In this document: positions 44,290 to 53,165 of the stretch, in pieces
Layout: every line of letters begins with the position of its first letter
How positions within the stretch are numbered: the first letter of the stretch is position 1
Source: Paenibacillus wulumuqiensis
GTDB lineage: Bacteria > Bacillota > Bacilli > Paenibacillales > Paenibacillaceae
Direction of reading: 5' to 3'
Assembly: GCF_000971965.1 (NCBI RefSeq)
Contig: NZ_LAQP01000004.1
Span: 372,001 to 436,000, forward strand
Length of the DNA stretch: 64,000 bases
Program-made: the position numbers and the translations under genes
The notes under the pieces: generated by a model
Told to the model about the DNA's origin: nothing
Seen by the model: the letters and a program-made list of their open reading frames with translations, nothing else
The model's database searches: none

Positions 44290-45644
44290 GCATACACCAA
44301 TCTCGGCATACACAGAGTGCTGCCGAATGTTCCCGGCAATTTCTGAATACCGTTGGCAAGGGAATTCGTTCCAAAGCAATGCGTGAGGAAATACGTATGG
44401 AAATGCAGTCCCATCTGGATGAACTGGCAGCCAGCAGACAGGAAGAAGGTTACCCGGAGGAGGAAGCGATGCTGTGGGCGATTGATCAAATGGGAGATGC
44501 CGATGCATTGAACCGCTCTTTTAGAAATATACATAAACCTGTTCTCAACTGGAAGCTGCTGCTGCTTATCGGAATGGTAGCCGCCATGGGGCTTTTGACT
44601 GTTTTCTCCTTTAGTGCAGGTTACAGCGAAGCAGATTACCACAGTGCAATGATCGATTTCCAGCTCTTTTTTAGCATTCTGGGAATGATAGTGTTTATAA
44701 TCTTTTATTTTCTGGATTATCGTCTGTTCAGTCGATATGCCTGGCATCTCTATGGGTTTACCCTGATCGCGGAGTTACTGTTATTCCACGTCCCTTCGAG
44801 AATAAATTTTGAAGGAAAAGGGTGGTATTATGCAGTAATTGGACCTGTTTCACTGGATTGCTGGGCATTGGGGATATACGCTTATCTGATCGCTATAGCG
44901 GGTATACTGTCCCGGCAGGATTGGTCAACGGTCGATTGGAAGAGCAGATCCCATCTTGCTGTTCTGGCTGCGATGATTTTGCCTGCAGGCTTATATTTTG
45001 CTTTTGGCATGACTCACTGGCTGACACTGATTTTCTATATTGTTGCGGTTGCCATGATGTATGGCCGTGCAGGCGGTAACCGCCGACTGATTGTTGCACT
45101 TTCTGCAGCTTTTGCAGCAAGCGTTGGGCTAACCTTGTTCAAAAACAAGCAGGCATGGAATCGAATTACGGAGACATTTTCTTTCGCAGCGCCAGATCCG
45201 AATTATGCCTACAATAGATTTCAGATTATGCATTCTGTCCGCAGTGCAGGTTGGTGGGGACAGGGATTTGGCGTACGAGCCGATCATCTTCCGTATTCAC
45301 CGTCCCAATTGGTGTTCACCTATTTCACCTACGCTTTTGGCTGGATTGCTGCAGGGGTACTGCTGCTTGTCATAGCCATATTCATTACCCGGTGTCTGAC
45401 GACCGTACGTTTGATTACAGATCCGTACGGACAGCTCGTATTCACTTCATTAGCAGTGATGCTGATCGGGCAATTGCTGTATACACTGGGAGCTTCTATC
45501 GGTGTGCTGCCATTTACAACTATGTATATGCCATTCTTTGGTTATGGTGCTACAGCTACCATTCTCAGCTATGCGGCTATCGGGATGATGCTGGGCATCT
45601 ATCGTCGCAAAAACCTGATTTCTGTGTCCAAGAAGGTTCTATGA
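44286..45644 (+). CDS. SEDS (FtsW/RodA-like) membrane protein with N-terminal permease-prefix domain
   Basis: A 452-residue polytopic protein. The first 80 residues form a soluble helical domain like the permease-prefix/HAAS domains that pair with PadR regulators (MEMQSHLDELAASRQEEG, EEAMLWAIDQMGDADAL). About ten membrane helices follow with RodA/FtsW-like order, including NRFQIMHSVRSAGWWGQGFG, corresponding to the G-W-GxGxG region. The next loop reads LPYSPSQLVFTYFTYAFGW, whereas active SEDS polymerases have a P-E...TDFIF-type segment with a catalytic aspartate. That aspartate seems to be replaced. It may be a non-catalytic sensor or regulator. Confidence 0.8.
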   Translation: MSIHQSRHTQSAAECSRQFLNTVGKGIRSKAMREEIRMEMQSHLDELAASRQEEGYPEEEAMLWAIDQMGDADALNRSFRNIHKPVLNWKLLLLIGMVAAMGLLTVFSFSAGYSEADYHSAMIDFQLFFSILGMIVFIIFYFLDYRLFSRYAWHLYGFTLIAELLLFHVPSRINFEGKGWYYAVIGPVSLDCWALGIYAYLIAIAGILSRQDWSTVDWKSRSHLAVLAAMILPAGLYFAFGMTHWLTLIFYIVAVAMMYGRAGGNRRLIVALSAAFAASVGLTLFKNKQAWNRITETFSFAAPDPNYAYNRFQIMHSVRSAGWWGQGFGVRADHLPYSPSQLVFTYFTYAFGWIAAGVLLLVIAIFITRCLTTVRLITDPYGQLVFTSLAVMLIGQLLYTLGASIGVLPFTTMYMPFFGYGATATILSYAAIGMMLGIYRRKNLISVSKKVL

Positions 45645-45963
45645 CTGCGATAGTATCAAATAATTGTACGGAAGAGATGTCTCCAGCGAAAGATTTATAC
45701 TAAAATTATTTACACTTCATACAAGAAAATATACTCTCTATACAAAAGTTATTGTATTACCGGAATATAAATTGTTAAAAATCACATAATCCAGGTCCAT
45801 ATCTTGTCTCCAAATGTTACAATAAAAGGAACACCCACATTCCATCCGGGGCCATCCACAGTAGCCCCATATAATACAAATGTTCAGTACAATAGTCCAT
45901 TCTGCACCTGTGGGAACCGTTCTATACTGACTGTACATTCAAATGAACGAACGGAGGACAACG
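45645..45963. other. Intergenic region before lysA
   Basis: AT-rich; a TACAAT at about 45817-45822 and TATAAT at about 45870-45875 lack good -35 partners. No lysine riboswitch core was recognised. No gene seen. Confidence 0.45.
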
Positions 45964-47298
45964 ATGTATTTACATGGAACAAGCAAGATCAATGAGCAGG
46001 GACATCTTGAAATTGGCGGCTGTGATACGGTTGCTCTGAAAGAGCAGTATGGCACCCCTTTATATATTATGGACGAACAACTCATCCGTCAGCGCTGCCG
46101 GGAATATATGAACGCTTTCCGCGCGACGGGGATGCAATTTCAGGTCGCTTATGCGAGCAAGGCATTCTGTACCATGGCGATGTGCCGCATCGTAGAAGAG
46201 GAAGGGCTGTCGCTGGATGTGGTCTCTGACGGAGAACTGTACACAGCGATGCAAGCCGGATTCCCGGTGGAACGTATCCATTTCCATGGCAATAACAAGA
46301 CGCCGGAGGAGCTGGAACTCGCGCTGGATGCAGGTATCGGCTGTTTTGTGGTCGATAACCTGATCGAGCTGCATCTGCTGAATGCGATCGCTGCGGAGAA
46401 AGGGCTGCAGCCGAAGATTCTGCTGCGCGTTACTCCTGGTGTCGAAGCGCATACGCATGAATTTATCTCTACCGGACAGGAAGATTCCAAATTCGGATTC
46501 GATATCGGCAACGGTTCTGCGTATGAGGCAGTTGTTCAGGCGGATCAGCTGTCCAGTGTTGAACTGCTCGGTTTGCACTCGCATATCGGGTCGCAGATTT
46601 TTGAAGTGGATGGGTTTGAAGTGGCAGCTCAGCGTGTATCGGAGTTTGCCCGTCAGCTGCAGGACGAGAAAGATATTTATTTCTCCGTCATCAATCTGGG
46701 TGGTGGCTTTGGCATCCGGTATACCGAAGAAGACAGTCCGCTGCAGGTGTCCGATTATGTGCAGGCGATTGCCGAATCGGTCAAAAAGCATTTTGCCGAC
46801 AGTGAAGGAACTGTGCCGCAGATCTGGATCGAGCCGGGACGCAGTATCGTCGGCGATGCCGGTACGACGCTGTATACGGTAGGAACGAGCAAGGATATCC
46901 CCGGCATCCGTAAATACGTATCTGTCGACGGCGGCATGTCGGATAACCCGCGTACAGCCCTCTATGATGCCAAGTATGAAGCGGTGATCGCCAATCGTGC
47001 GGCGGATGAAACGTCCGAGCTCGTATCGGTCGCCGGCAAATGCTGTGAGAGCGGCGATATGCTGATCTGGGATATTGAGCTGGCTCATCCGGTATCCGGC
47101 GACCTGCTCGCTGTGGCCTGTACCGGTGCCTACAACTACTCGATGGCCAGCAATTATAACCGTCTGCGTCGTCCGGCCGTCGTGCTCGTTCAGGATGGAC
47201 AGAGTGAGGTAATCGTCAGCCGCGAGAGCTATGAAGATCTGGTCGGCAATGACCAAATTCCGGCCCGTTTGCAGGCATCGGCCGCTTTGCGCAGCTGA
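45964..47298 (+). CDS. lysA: Diaminopimelate decarboxylase
   Basis: PLP enzyme converting meso-diaminopimelate to lysine, the last step of lysine synthesis. The alanine-racemase-like barrel has the PLP lysine in VAYASKAFCTMA, HFHGNNKTPEELELAL, the glycine-rich LGLHSHIGSQIF and EPGRSIVGDAGTTLY. The C-terminal domain supplies the second-subunit active-site CCESGDML and TGAYNYSMASNYNR. 444 residues. ATG 45964 follows CGGAGGA; the opening from 45943 overlaps it. In Bacillus the gene follows the spoVA operon, which is absent here. Confidence 0.95.
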   Translation: MYLHGTSKINEQGHLEIGGCDTVALKEQYGTPLYIMDEQLIRQRCREYMNAFRATGMQFQVAYASKAFCTMAMCRIVEEEGLSLDVVSDGELYTAMQAGFPVERIHFHGNNKTPEELELALDAGIGCFVVDNLIELHLLNAIAAEKGLQPKILLRVTPGVEAHTHEFISTGQEDSKFGFDIGNGSAYEAVVQADQLSSVELLGLHSHIGSQIFEVDGFEVAAQRVSEFARQLQDEKDIYFSVINLGGGFGIRYTEEDSPLQVSDYVQAIAESVKKHFADSEGTVPQIWIEPGRSIVGDAGTTLYTVGTSKDIPGIRKYVSVDGGMSDNPRTALYDAKYEAVIANRAADETSELVSVAGKCCESGDMLIWDIELAHPVSGDLLAVACTGAYNYSMASNYNRLRRPAVVLVQDGQSEVIVSRESYEDLVGNDQIPARLQASAALRS

Positions 47299-47485
47299 TC
47301 CACAGGTAGAGAATATGCCGGGATGGTTATAATCTTTTGCGTTGAAATGAATTTCATAGTAAACTGATAGGGTGCTGTGCTGATCGCCTTTACGGGTATT
47401 CAGCATGGCATCCTGTATGTATTTTTAATATACAGCTTGTTGAATACACTCAATAACGCTGATACACGAGAGGAGATAGATGATT

Positions 47486-47917
47486 ATGGCAAAACAGGCT
47501 AAAATCAAATTGGAAAATGGCGGCGAGGTAGTTATCGATCTGTTCGATCAGGATGCTCCTAATACGGTTGCCAACTTTGAGAAACTGGCAAGTGAAGGGT
47601 TCTACAACGGTCTGGTCTTCCACCGTGTAATCCCAGGTTTTGTAGCTCAGGGCGGATGCCCGAACGGTACAGGTACTGGTGGTCCAGGTTACATGATCGA
47701 TTGCGAAATCAACCCGAACAAACACGAGCGCGGTTCCCTGGCTATGGCTCACGCCGGCCGCAACACAGGCGGAAGCCAGTTCTACATCGCTTACCAGCCA
47801 CAGCCTCACCTGGATGGACAGCACACTGTTTTCGGTAAAGTCGTAAAAGGTATGGAATACGTTGACGCATTCCAGGGCCGCGACAAAATGGAAACTGTAG
47901 AAGTGGTAGAAGCATAA
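47486..47917 (+). CDS. ppiB: Peptidyl-prolyl cis-trans isomerase, cyclophilin type
   Basis: Cytosolic cyclophilin that speeds proline isomerisation during folding, 143 residues. The active-site sequence [13 protein letters not shown] contains the catalytic arginine and phenylalanine, followed by [32 protein letters not shown] and [20 protein letters not shown]. The ATG at 47486 (MAKQ) fits family starts; ATG 47480 two codons earlier is four bases from AGGAG and less likely. It follows lysA as in Bacillus, with its own leader. Confidence 0.93.
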   Translation: MAKQAKIKLENGGEVVIDLFDQDAPNTVANFEKLASEGFYNGLVFHRVIPGFVAQGGCPNGTGTGGPGYMIDCEINPNKHERGSLAMAHAGRNTGGSQFYIAYQPQPHLDGQHTVFGKVVKGMEYVDAFQGRDKMETVEVVEA

Positions 47918-47980
47918 TTTACAATTACTTATGAAATGATATCGCTTGGCGGTTGTGTAATGCAGTCTGCCAGCGATCAG

Positions 47981-48023
47981 ACAGGCTGTCCGGTGTCATT
48001 CCGACATTGGACAGCCTGTTTTT
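47981..48023 (+). terminator. Strong terminator after ppiB
   Basis: Seventeen-base stem: ACAGGCTGTCCGGTGTC (47981-47997) with GACATTGGACAGCCTGT (48003-48019), two G-T pairs, five-base loop, then a T5 tract. Confidence 0.92.
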
Positions 48024-48063
48024 AGTTTGTGATTAGACCTATACATTTTAGAGGAGCAAAGAT

Positions 48064-49236
48064 ATGAAAACAGAGGAAATACATAACGAGGTTGCCAGAC
48101 TGAATAGAAATATGCCCTTATGGCAAAGAAAGATACATCTTATTTTAAATGCCTTGGCGGAAATATTGAGCCCGATCCTTCCCGTTGTAATCGGTGCAGG
48201 ACTATTAAAAGGAATTGTTGTTTTATTACTCTCTTTGGGATTGATTTCATTTGAAAGTCAGCTTTATCAGCCTCTGATTATCATCTCGGATAGTGTGTTT
48301 TATTTCCTGCCTGTTCTTGCTGCATTTAGTTCTGCGCGGCAATTCAGAACCAATCCGTATGCAGCGGCGTTTATTGCAGGTATTTTGTTGTATCCGGGCA
48401 TGATCGAATTTTGGAACAGTGCGACGAGTACAGATCTATTGGGAATTCCTGTACCTGCTGTCAACTATGCATCCACCATTATTCCTGCAGTACTGGGAGT
48501 TTGGTGCATGTCGTATATTGAAAAAGGGCTGAAACGCATTATTCCCAATATACTGCATACCATTTTTCTGCCGATTGCCATGGTATGCGTCACTATACCG
48601 TTTGTAGTGATTCTATTTGGACCAATTACAGTCGCAGCCGGCAATCTTGTTGGCCAGGCATTTATTGGGCTGTATGAGGATTACAGCTGGCTGGCCGGGT
48701 TTCTGCTGGGAGCCGTCTATCCAATCCTACTGTTAACCGGTATTCATACCGGTCTTCCCCCTATGATGATACGATCGCTGTCTGACTATGGTATGGATTA
48801 TATGCTGGTTGTGAGTATCGCTGCTTACTCTGCTCAGGCAGGTGCAAGTTTGGCGGTATGTCTGAAATCCAAAAACAAGTCTCTCAAAATGGTAGCGGGT
48901 GCGGCCGTATTTACTGCATGTATGGGTATTATGGAACCTGCTGTGTACGGTGTAATTGCCCGGTTAAAAAGACCGCTTATCGCTGCAGTGATTGCAGGAG
49001 CAGTCGGCGGCATAATCATGGGCATTTTCCAAGTCGGTGCTATCGGGATCGGTACAGGTCTGATTGGTGGGCTGTCGCTGGTTGTGGAATCATCTTTTAT
49101 GTATTATGTGATTGGCTGCATCGTTAGCTCTGGTATTGCTGTCATACTGACTTGGGTGATCGGATTTAAAGATATCACTGAATTGGATTTACGTGCAGAA
49201 TGTATAACTGTAGATACCAATGAGAAGGAACAATAG
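48064..49236 (+). CDS. Orphan PTS EIIC component (glucose/beta-glucoside superfamily)
   Basis: Membrane channel domain of a phosphotransferase sugar transporter, 390 residues with about ten hydrophobic segments (ILSPILPVVIGAGLLKGIVVL in part, YFLPVLAAFSSARQF, IIPAVLGVWCMSYIEKGL). The substrate-site motif GIMEPAVYGV corresponds to the GITEPAIYGV of beta-glucoside/sucrose permeases; PYAAAFIAGILLYP is another family element. There is no EIIB or EIIA domain fused or nearby, so it must borrow them. GAGGAGC ribosome site. Sugar specificity cannot be told. A 17-base-stem terminator follows. Confidence 0.85.
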   Translation: MKTEEIHNEVARLNRNMPLWQRKIHLILNALAEILSPILPVVIGAGLLKGIVVLLLSLGLISFESQLYQPLIIISDSVFYFLPVLAAFSSARQFRTNPYAAAFIAGILLYPGMIEFWNSATSTDLLGIPVPAVNYASTIIPAVLGVWCMSYIEKGLKRIIPNILHTIFLPIAMVCVTIPFVVILFGPITVAAGNLVGQAFIGLYEDYSWLAGFLLGAVYPILLLTGIHTGLPPMMIRSLSDYGMDYMLVVSIAAYSAQAGASLAVCLKSKNKSLKMVAGAAVFTACMGIMEPAVYGVIARLKRPLIAAVIAGAVGGIIMGIFQVGAIGIGTGLIGGLSLVVESSFMYYVIGCIVSSGIAVILTWVIGFKDITELDLRAECITVDTNEKEQ

Positions 49237-49279
49237 AGAACAATTTAGCCTGAAATTTTGGGGATTGCATATGAACAAG

Positions 49280-49325
49280 CAGAAGCTCAATGGAACATTC
49301 CGTTTCATTGAGCTTCTGTTATTTA
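49280..49325 (+). terminator. Terminator after the EIIC gene
   Basis: Perfect 17-base stem CAGAAGCTCAATGGAAC (49280-49296) / GTTTCATTGAGCTTCTG (49302-49318, one G-T pair), five-base loop, followed by TTATTT. It lies just after the converging membrane-protein gene's end and may serve both strands. Confidence 0.85.
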
Positions 49326-49334
49326 AAGCGAGAA

Positions 49335-49775
49335 TTAATCCTCTTCCTGCTCATCCCGTGCTTTTTTGCGCTGCAAATAATAGACAATCGAATACGGAAT
49401 CAGCAGACACACAAACACAACTCCTCCTACAATAAGTGCATCCCGCATCGAATTCTCCGGCTGGCTAAACCATACTGCACCACCGGCAATAATCCCGGCT
49501 CCTGCCGCCAGAATCAGATTGTACAGGTAAGGCTTGGGTTTGCGGGCAGTCTCGGAACGATCCATATCTACGGAAATTCTAAGATTGGCATAGCCAAGAG
49601 TCATCGCCGTCAGCATAAATACGATCCATATCGGCTGCGCTATCATCTCTTCCAGGCCATACTTTACCAGTGTGTACAGCAAAATGATGGCAATCCCAGC
49701 GCTTTGCACGCCAAAGGCAAGGCGGATGTTTTTTAGATTCTGCATAACGAGTCGTTCATCCTTGATCGGTCGCAT
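49335..49775 (-). CDS. Small polytopic membrane protein, partner of the XRE regulator
   Basis: A 146-residue protein with four predicted membrane helices arranged as two pairs (VQSAGIAIILLYTLV, PIWIVFMLTAMTLGYA, LILAAGAGIIAGGAVW, ALIVGGVVFVCLLIPYSI), a basic loop between pairs (RSETARKPKPY) and a charged tail. It lies three bases after the XRE regulator gene with a GGGAGGA site. Two-gene units of this type are common in Firmicutes; the regulator usually controls the membrane protein. Biochemical role unknown. Confidence 0.75.
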   Translation of the reverse strand: MRPIKDERLVMQNLKNIRLAFGVQSAGIAIILLYTLVKYGLEEMIAQPIWIVFMLTAMTLGYANLRISVDMDRSETARKPKPYLYNLILAAGAGIIAGGAVWFSQPENSMRDALIVGGVVFVCLLIPYSIVYYLQRKKARDEQEED

Positions 49776-49778
49776 ACT

Positions 49779-49979
49779 TTAGTCCTCCCTGTCTGTCCAG
49801 AATAGTTCATCCAACGACTGATTGACCGCATAACAAATCTCCAGACACAGACGCAGTGTAGGATTATAGCTGCCTTTCTCAATCAGACTGATCGTCTGGC
49901 GGGTTACACCGGTCCGGTCGGCCAGCTGCTGCTGGGTCAGTCCCGCCTGAATACGGGCATTTCTTACTCTGTTTTCCAA
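49779..49979 (-). CDS. XRE-family helix-turn-helix regulator
   Basis: A 66-residue single-domain DNA-binding protein. The Cro/C1 fold shows RVRNARIQAGLTQQQLADRTG (in parts: RIQAGLTQQQLA), recognition helix VTRQTISLIEKGSYNP and the final LCLEICYAVNQSLDELFW. The TTG at 49979 is eight bases from AGAGG and gives the typical family start MENRVR; GTG 49988 would overlap the site. It is co-transcribed with the small membrane protein gene. The AT-rich 49990-50100 segment probably carries its promoter. Confidence 0.85.
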   Translation of the reverse strand: MENRVRNARIQAGLTQQQLADRTGVTRQTISLIEKGSYNPTLRLCLEICYAVNQSLDELFWTDRED

Positions 49980-50188
49980 CGCAGTCACCTCTACCTATAT
50001 GTAACATATATATTGCATAATGTAAAATATAGATTACATTTTCGTTAAACATAATAACGTTATGTTTATTTTTATAATGATCTGTGCTAATTTATATAAC
50101 AAGTAATCATATGCCAGTTGGCTCTGTCCCTATGAAGCGTTGAAGCAGCATCTGAATTATACGTATCCAGGTCAGGAGATGAGGGCAA

Positions 50189-51349
50189 ATGCAACATAAT
50201 ACGGATGTGCCGCATGGTCTGCTGCTGCGCAAGGCGATGCTGCTAAGCGGAGAGCAGGTAGATGTACTGATAACGGAAGGAATCATTTCTTCGATTCGTC
50301 CATCCCGTGTAATGCAGCAGGAATCTGTCCAATCAGGAACGCAGCAGATTGATTGTGACGGATGGTATGTCACCAGCGGCTGGATTGATATGCATGTTCA
50401 CGCTTATTCCGAGCTGTCTCCCTACGGGGATGAGATTGATGAGATTGGTATCCGGCATGGCGTGACGACAATTGTGGATGCCGGCAGCTGTGGCGGCGAT
50501 GATATTCATCAGCTGGTGCAGCAGAGCATCGATACACGGACATCGCTGCTGGCCTTTCTGAATATTTCAAGAATTGGACTGCACCGGGTAGATGAACTGT
50601 CCAATCTGGAATGGATTGATGCAGCTCGGGTACAAAAAGCGGTGCAGCAGTATCCCGGTCATATCGTCGGACTGAAAGCAAGAATCAGCGCCAGTGTGGT
50701 ACAGAATCTGGGAATTGAACCGCTGCGGCGGGCAAGGCAGTTATCTGCACAGATGAATCTGCCATTGATGGTACATATCGGCTCGGGACCGCCGGATATC
50801 CGCGAGGTGCTGAGTCTGTTGGAATCCGGAGACATTGTCACCCATTATCTAAATGGCAAATCCAATAATCTGTTCGATGAGCATGGTCAGCCGCTGCCTG
50901 AACTGATCGCTGCCCTGCAGCGGGGGATTCATCTGGATGTGGGTCATGGATCGGCCAGTTTTTCTTTTGCGGTAGCCGAGCAGGCGAGAGATGCCGGCAT
51001 TCCCCTGCATACGATCAGCACAGATATTTACCGTCGTAACCGGCTGGATGGACCGGTGTATAATATGTCCAACGTACTCAGCAAATTTCTGTATCTGGGC
51101 TATGAACTGACCGATATTATGGAAGCGGTAACGACCCATGCGGCGCAGTGGCTGAATCGTCCGGAACTGGCTGGCATGCAGGCTGGCGAACAGGCAGATC
51201 TGACCTTGTTTGCCATTGAGCCGGGGCCGATCATACTGACCGACTCGGAGGGAGAACAGCGTACAGCAGACCGACATATCGAAGCGAAAGGGGTCGTCAA
51301 AGATGGAACATTCTTTACATGCCAAGTACGGACTCAAGCGGGTCATTAA
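50189..51349 (+). CDS. Amidohydrolase/deacetylase-family metallohydrolase
   Basis: Predicted metal-dependent deacetylase or amidohydrolase, 386 residues, first gene of a glucosaminate/KDG operon. The metal-binding HxH appears in SGWIDMHVHAYSEL near residue 72; further ligands are the lysine in VGLKARISASV (likely carboxylated), LMVHIGSGP and VTHYLNG, and the aspartate in HTISTDIYRRN. Such proteins regularly accompany DgaE-type lyases and may deacylate an N-acetylated sugar acid; that is inference. The 3' end overlaps the next gene by 47 bases. Confidence 0.85.
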   Translation: MQHNTDVPHGLLLRKAMLLSGEQVDVLITEGIISSIRPSRVMQQESVQSGTQQIDCDGWYVTSGWIDMHVHAYSELSPYGDEIDEIGIRHGVTTIVDAGSCGGDDIHQLVQQSIDTRTSLLAFLNISRIGLHRVDELSNLEWIDAARVQKAVQQYPGHIVGLKARISASVVQNLGIEPLRRARQLSAQMNLPLMVHIGSGPPDIREVLSLLESGDIVTHYLNGKSNNLFDEHGQPLPELIAALQRGIHLDVGHGSASFSFAVAEQARDAGIPLHTISTDIYRRNRLDGPVYNMSNVLSKFLYLGYELTDIMEAVTTHAAQWLNRPELAGMQAGEQADLTLFAIEPGPIILTDSEGEQRTADRHIEAKGVVKDGTFFTCQVRTQAGH

Positions 51350-52406
51350 TGCCAGTGGGCGAATGAGCATTCTCGGTGTATCCGCACCGACAGATACGGT
51401 GATGGAGGCGATGAAAACAGGCGGCCAGAGCTATGTGGAGATCGCCGATCTGGTTAACAAAGCGGGTGATTATATCGCCCGGCTGATCGGTTCGGAAGCG
51501 GCGGTGGTCGTCAACTCGGCATCCAGTGGCATTGCACTCTCGGTCGCGGCGATCGTCACGGAAGGGAATCTTCGTCGCAGTCTGCGGCTTCATCAGGAAC
51601 CTATTGTCCGGAGCGAGATTCTGATGTTCAAAGGCCACAACGTCCAGTACGGCGCGCCTGTCGAGACAATGGTCTATCTGGGCGGCGGCAGGGTGGTCGA
51701 GGTTGGTTATGCCAATGAAGGCCGCGCCGAGCATCTGGAAGAAGCGATTAACGAGCATACCGCAGCCATCCTGTATGTCAAATCCCATCATGCTGTGCAG
51801 AAGAATATGATTTCCTTTGAAGAAGCGTGGGAGGTGGCTCATCGTCATCAGATTCCGATGATTATCGATGCGGCAGCCGAAGAAGAGCTGTCCCGGTATA
51901 TTCCGTATTCCGATCTGGTCATCTTCAGCGGTTCCAAAGCTATCGAAGGGCCGACCTCCGGCATCGTAGCCGGTAAACGGATGTACGTGGAATGGCTGAA
52001 GACGCAGCTGCACGGGATCGGACGCAGCATGAAGGTGGGCAAGGAGACGACATTCGGTCTGCTGCAAGCACTGGATGAATATCAGGACAAGCCGGATCGG
52101 AGCGAGCAGGAGAAGCAGATCCTTCAGGATATATTGCTGCCGCTGTCGAGTCAGCAGGGCATCACCGTCACGATTGTTCAGGATGAAGCGGGCCGGGCGA
52201 TTTTCCGGGGCAGGGTACATATTGATCCGGCAGCAGCCAATCTGACCGCGCAGGAAGTGAATGATCGGCTGCGCGAAGGGGAGATCGCCATTTATACACG
52301 GGATTATGGAGTGAAGCAGGGCTTTTTTGATATTGATCCGCGGCCGCTGCTGGGCGATGATCTGGAGATCATTGCAAGCCGGATACGGGAAATTACAGGA
52401 GGCTGA
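51303..52406 (+). CDS. dgaE: DgaE-type PLP-dependent D-glucosaminate-6-phosphate ammonia-lyase
   Basis: PLP enzyme of the selenocysteine-synthase-like fold, 367 residues, expected to convert D-glucosaminate 6-phosphate to 2-keto-3-deoxygluconate 6-phosphate plus ammonia. Visible features: KYGLKRVINASGRMSILGVS, GSEAAVVVNSASSGIALSVAA, KSHHAVQKNMISFEEAWEV, and the PLP lysine in FSGSKAIEGPTSGIVAG. The C-terminal domain ends with FFDIDPRPLLGDD. ATG 51303 lies inside the end of the preceding gene, so translation is coupled. Neighbours (aldolase, kinase) support the assignment. Confidence 0.85.
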   Translation: MEHSLHAKYGLKRVINASGRMSILGVSAPTDTVMEAMKTGGQSYVEIADLVNKAGDYIARLIGSEAAVVVNSASSGIALSVAAIVTEGNLRRSLRLHQEPIVRSEILMFKGHNVQYGAPVETMVYLGGGRVVEVGYANEGRAEHLEEAINEHTAAILYVKSHHAVQKNMISFEEAWEVAHRHQIPMIIDAAAEEELSRYIPYSDLVIFSGSKAIEGPTSGIVAGKRMYVEWLKTQLHGIGRSMKVGKETTFGLLQALDEYQDKPDRSEQEKQILQDILLPLSSQQGITVTIVQDEAGRAIFRGRVHIDPAAANLTAQEVNDRLREGEIAIYTRDYGVKQGFFDIDPRPLLGDDLEIIASRIREITGG

Positions 52407-52409
52407 CAT

Positions 52410-53165
52410 ATGACCATTTTATCCGCAAGACTGTACCGCGGCCGTGCGGCACTCAATGTGCTGGCAGGCAGTATCGATAATGCAAAGCAGGTATTTGAAG
52501 CCGCTCATGGACATGTACTGGTCGGCGTGCTGTCCAAAAACTATCCCGATGTCGAGTCCGCGGTGGAAGCGATGATAACGTATGGTGAAGCGATAGAGGA
52601 TGCGGTATCGATCGGGCTTGGAGCAGGCGATAATCGTCAGGCGGCAGTCGTCGCCGAGATTGCCCGCAGCTACGCGGGTGCACATATCAATCAGGTATTC
52701 CCGGCTGTAGGGGCCACACGTGCGAATCTGGGCAGCAGAGACAGCTGGATCAACAGCCTGGTCTCACCGAGCGGGAAGCCGGGATATGTGAATATCTCTA
52801 CGGGTCCTGTCAGTGCCGCATGTGCCGATCAGGCTGTCGTCCCGGTCAAGGCAGCGATTGCGCTGATTCGTGATATGGGTGGCAATGCGATCAAGTATTT
52901 TCCGATGAAAGGGCTGGAGCTGGAAGAGGAGTACCGCGCGGTCGCAGCCGCCTGTGCGCAGGAGCAGTTTGCCCTGGAACCGACCGGAGGCATTGATCTG
53001 CATAATTTTGAGCGAATTGTGCAGATTGCACTGGAAGCGGGAGTGCCGCAGGTGATTCCGCATGTGTACTCTTCCATTATCGACTCCGGCAGCGGGGATA
53101 CGATAGTGGAGCATGTACGGACACTGCACCATACGATGACCGAACTGGTGGATCGTTATGCATGA
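52410..53165 (+). CDS. dgaF: KDGP aldolase (DgaF type)
   Basis: Aldolase cleaving 2-keto-3-deoxygluconate 6-phosphate into pyruvate and glyceraldehyde 3-phosphate, 251 residues. Segments typical of the DgaF branch are NVLAGSIDNAKQVFEAAHGHV (in parts: NVLAGSIDNA), VSIGLGAGDNRQ, HINQVFPAVGATRA, GPVSAACADQAVVPVKAAIAL, the likely Schiff-base lysine region NAIKYFPMKGL, and EPTGGIDLHNFE. GGAGG precedes the ATG by six bases. It starts four bases after dgaE and overlaps the kinase start by eight bases. Confidence 0.87.
   Translation: MTILSARLYRGRAALNVLAGSIDNAKQVFEAAHGHVLVGVLSKNYPDVESAVEAMITYGEAIEDAVSIGLGAGDNRQAAVVAEIARSYAGAHINQVFPAVGATRANLGSRDSWINSLVSPSGKPGYVNISTGPVSAACADQAVVPVKAAIALIRDMGGNAIKYFPMKGLELEEEYRAVAAACAQEQFALEPTGGIDLHNFERIVQIALEAGVPQVIPHVYSSIIDSGSGDTIVEHVRTLHHTMTELVDRYA

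Noticed and set aside
43954-45644. PadR/SEDS pair considered as a toxin-antitoxin unit
   Set aside because: Sizes and domains match a PadR-controlled membrane protein; nothing suggests toxicity.
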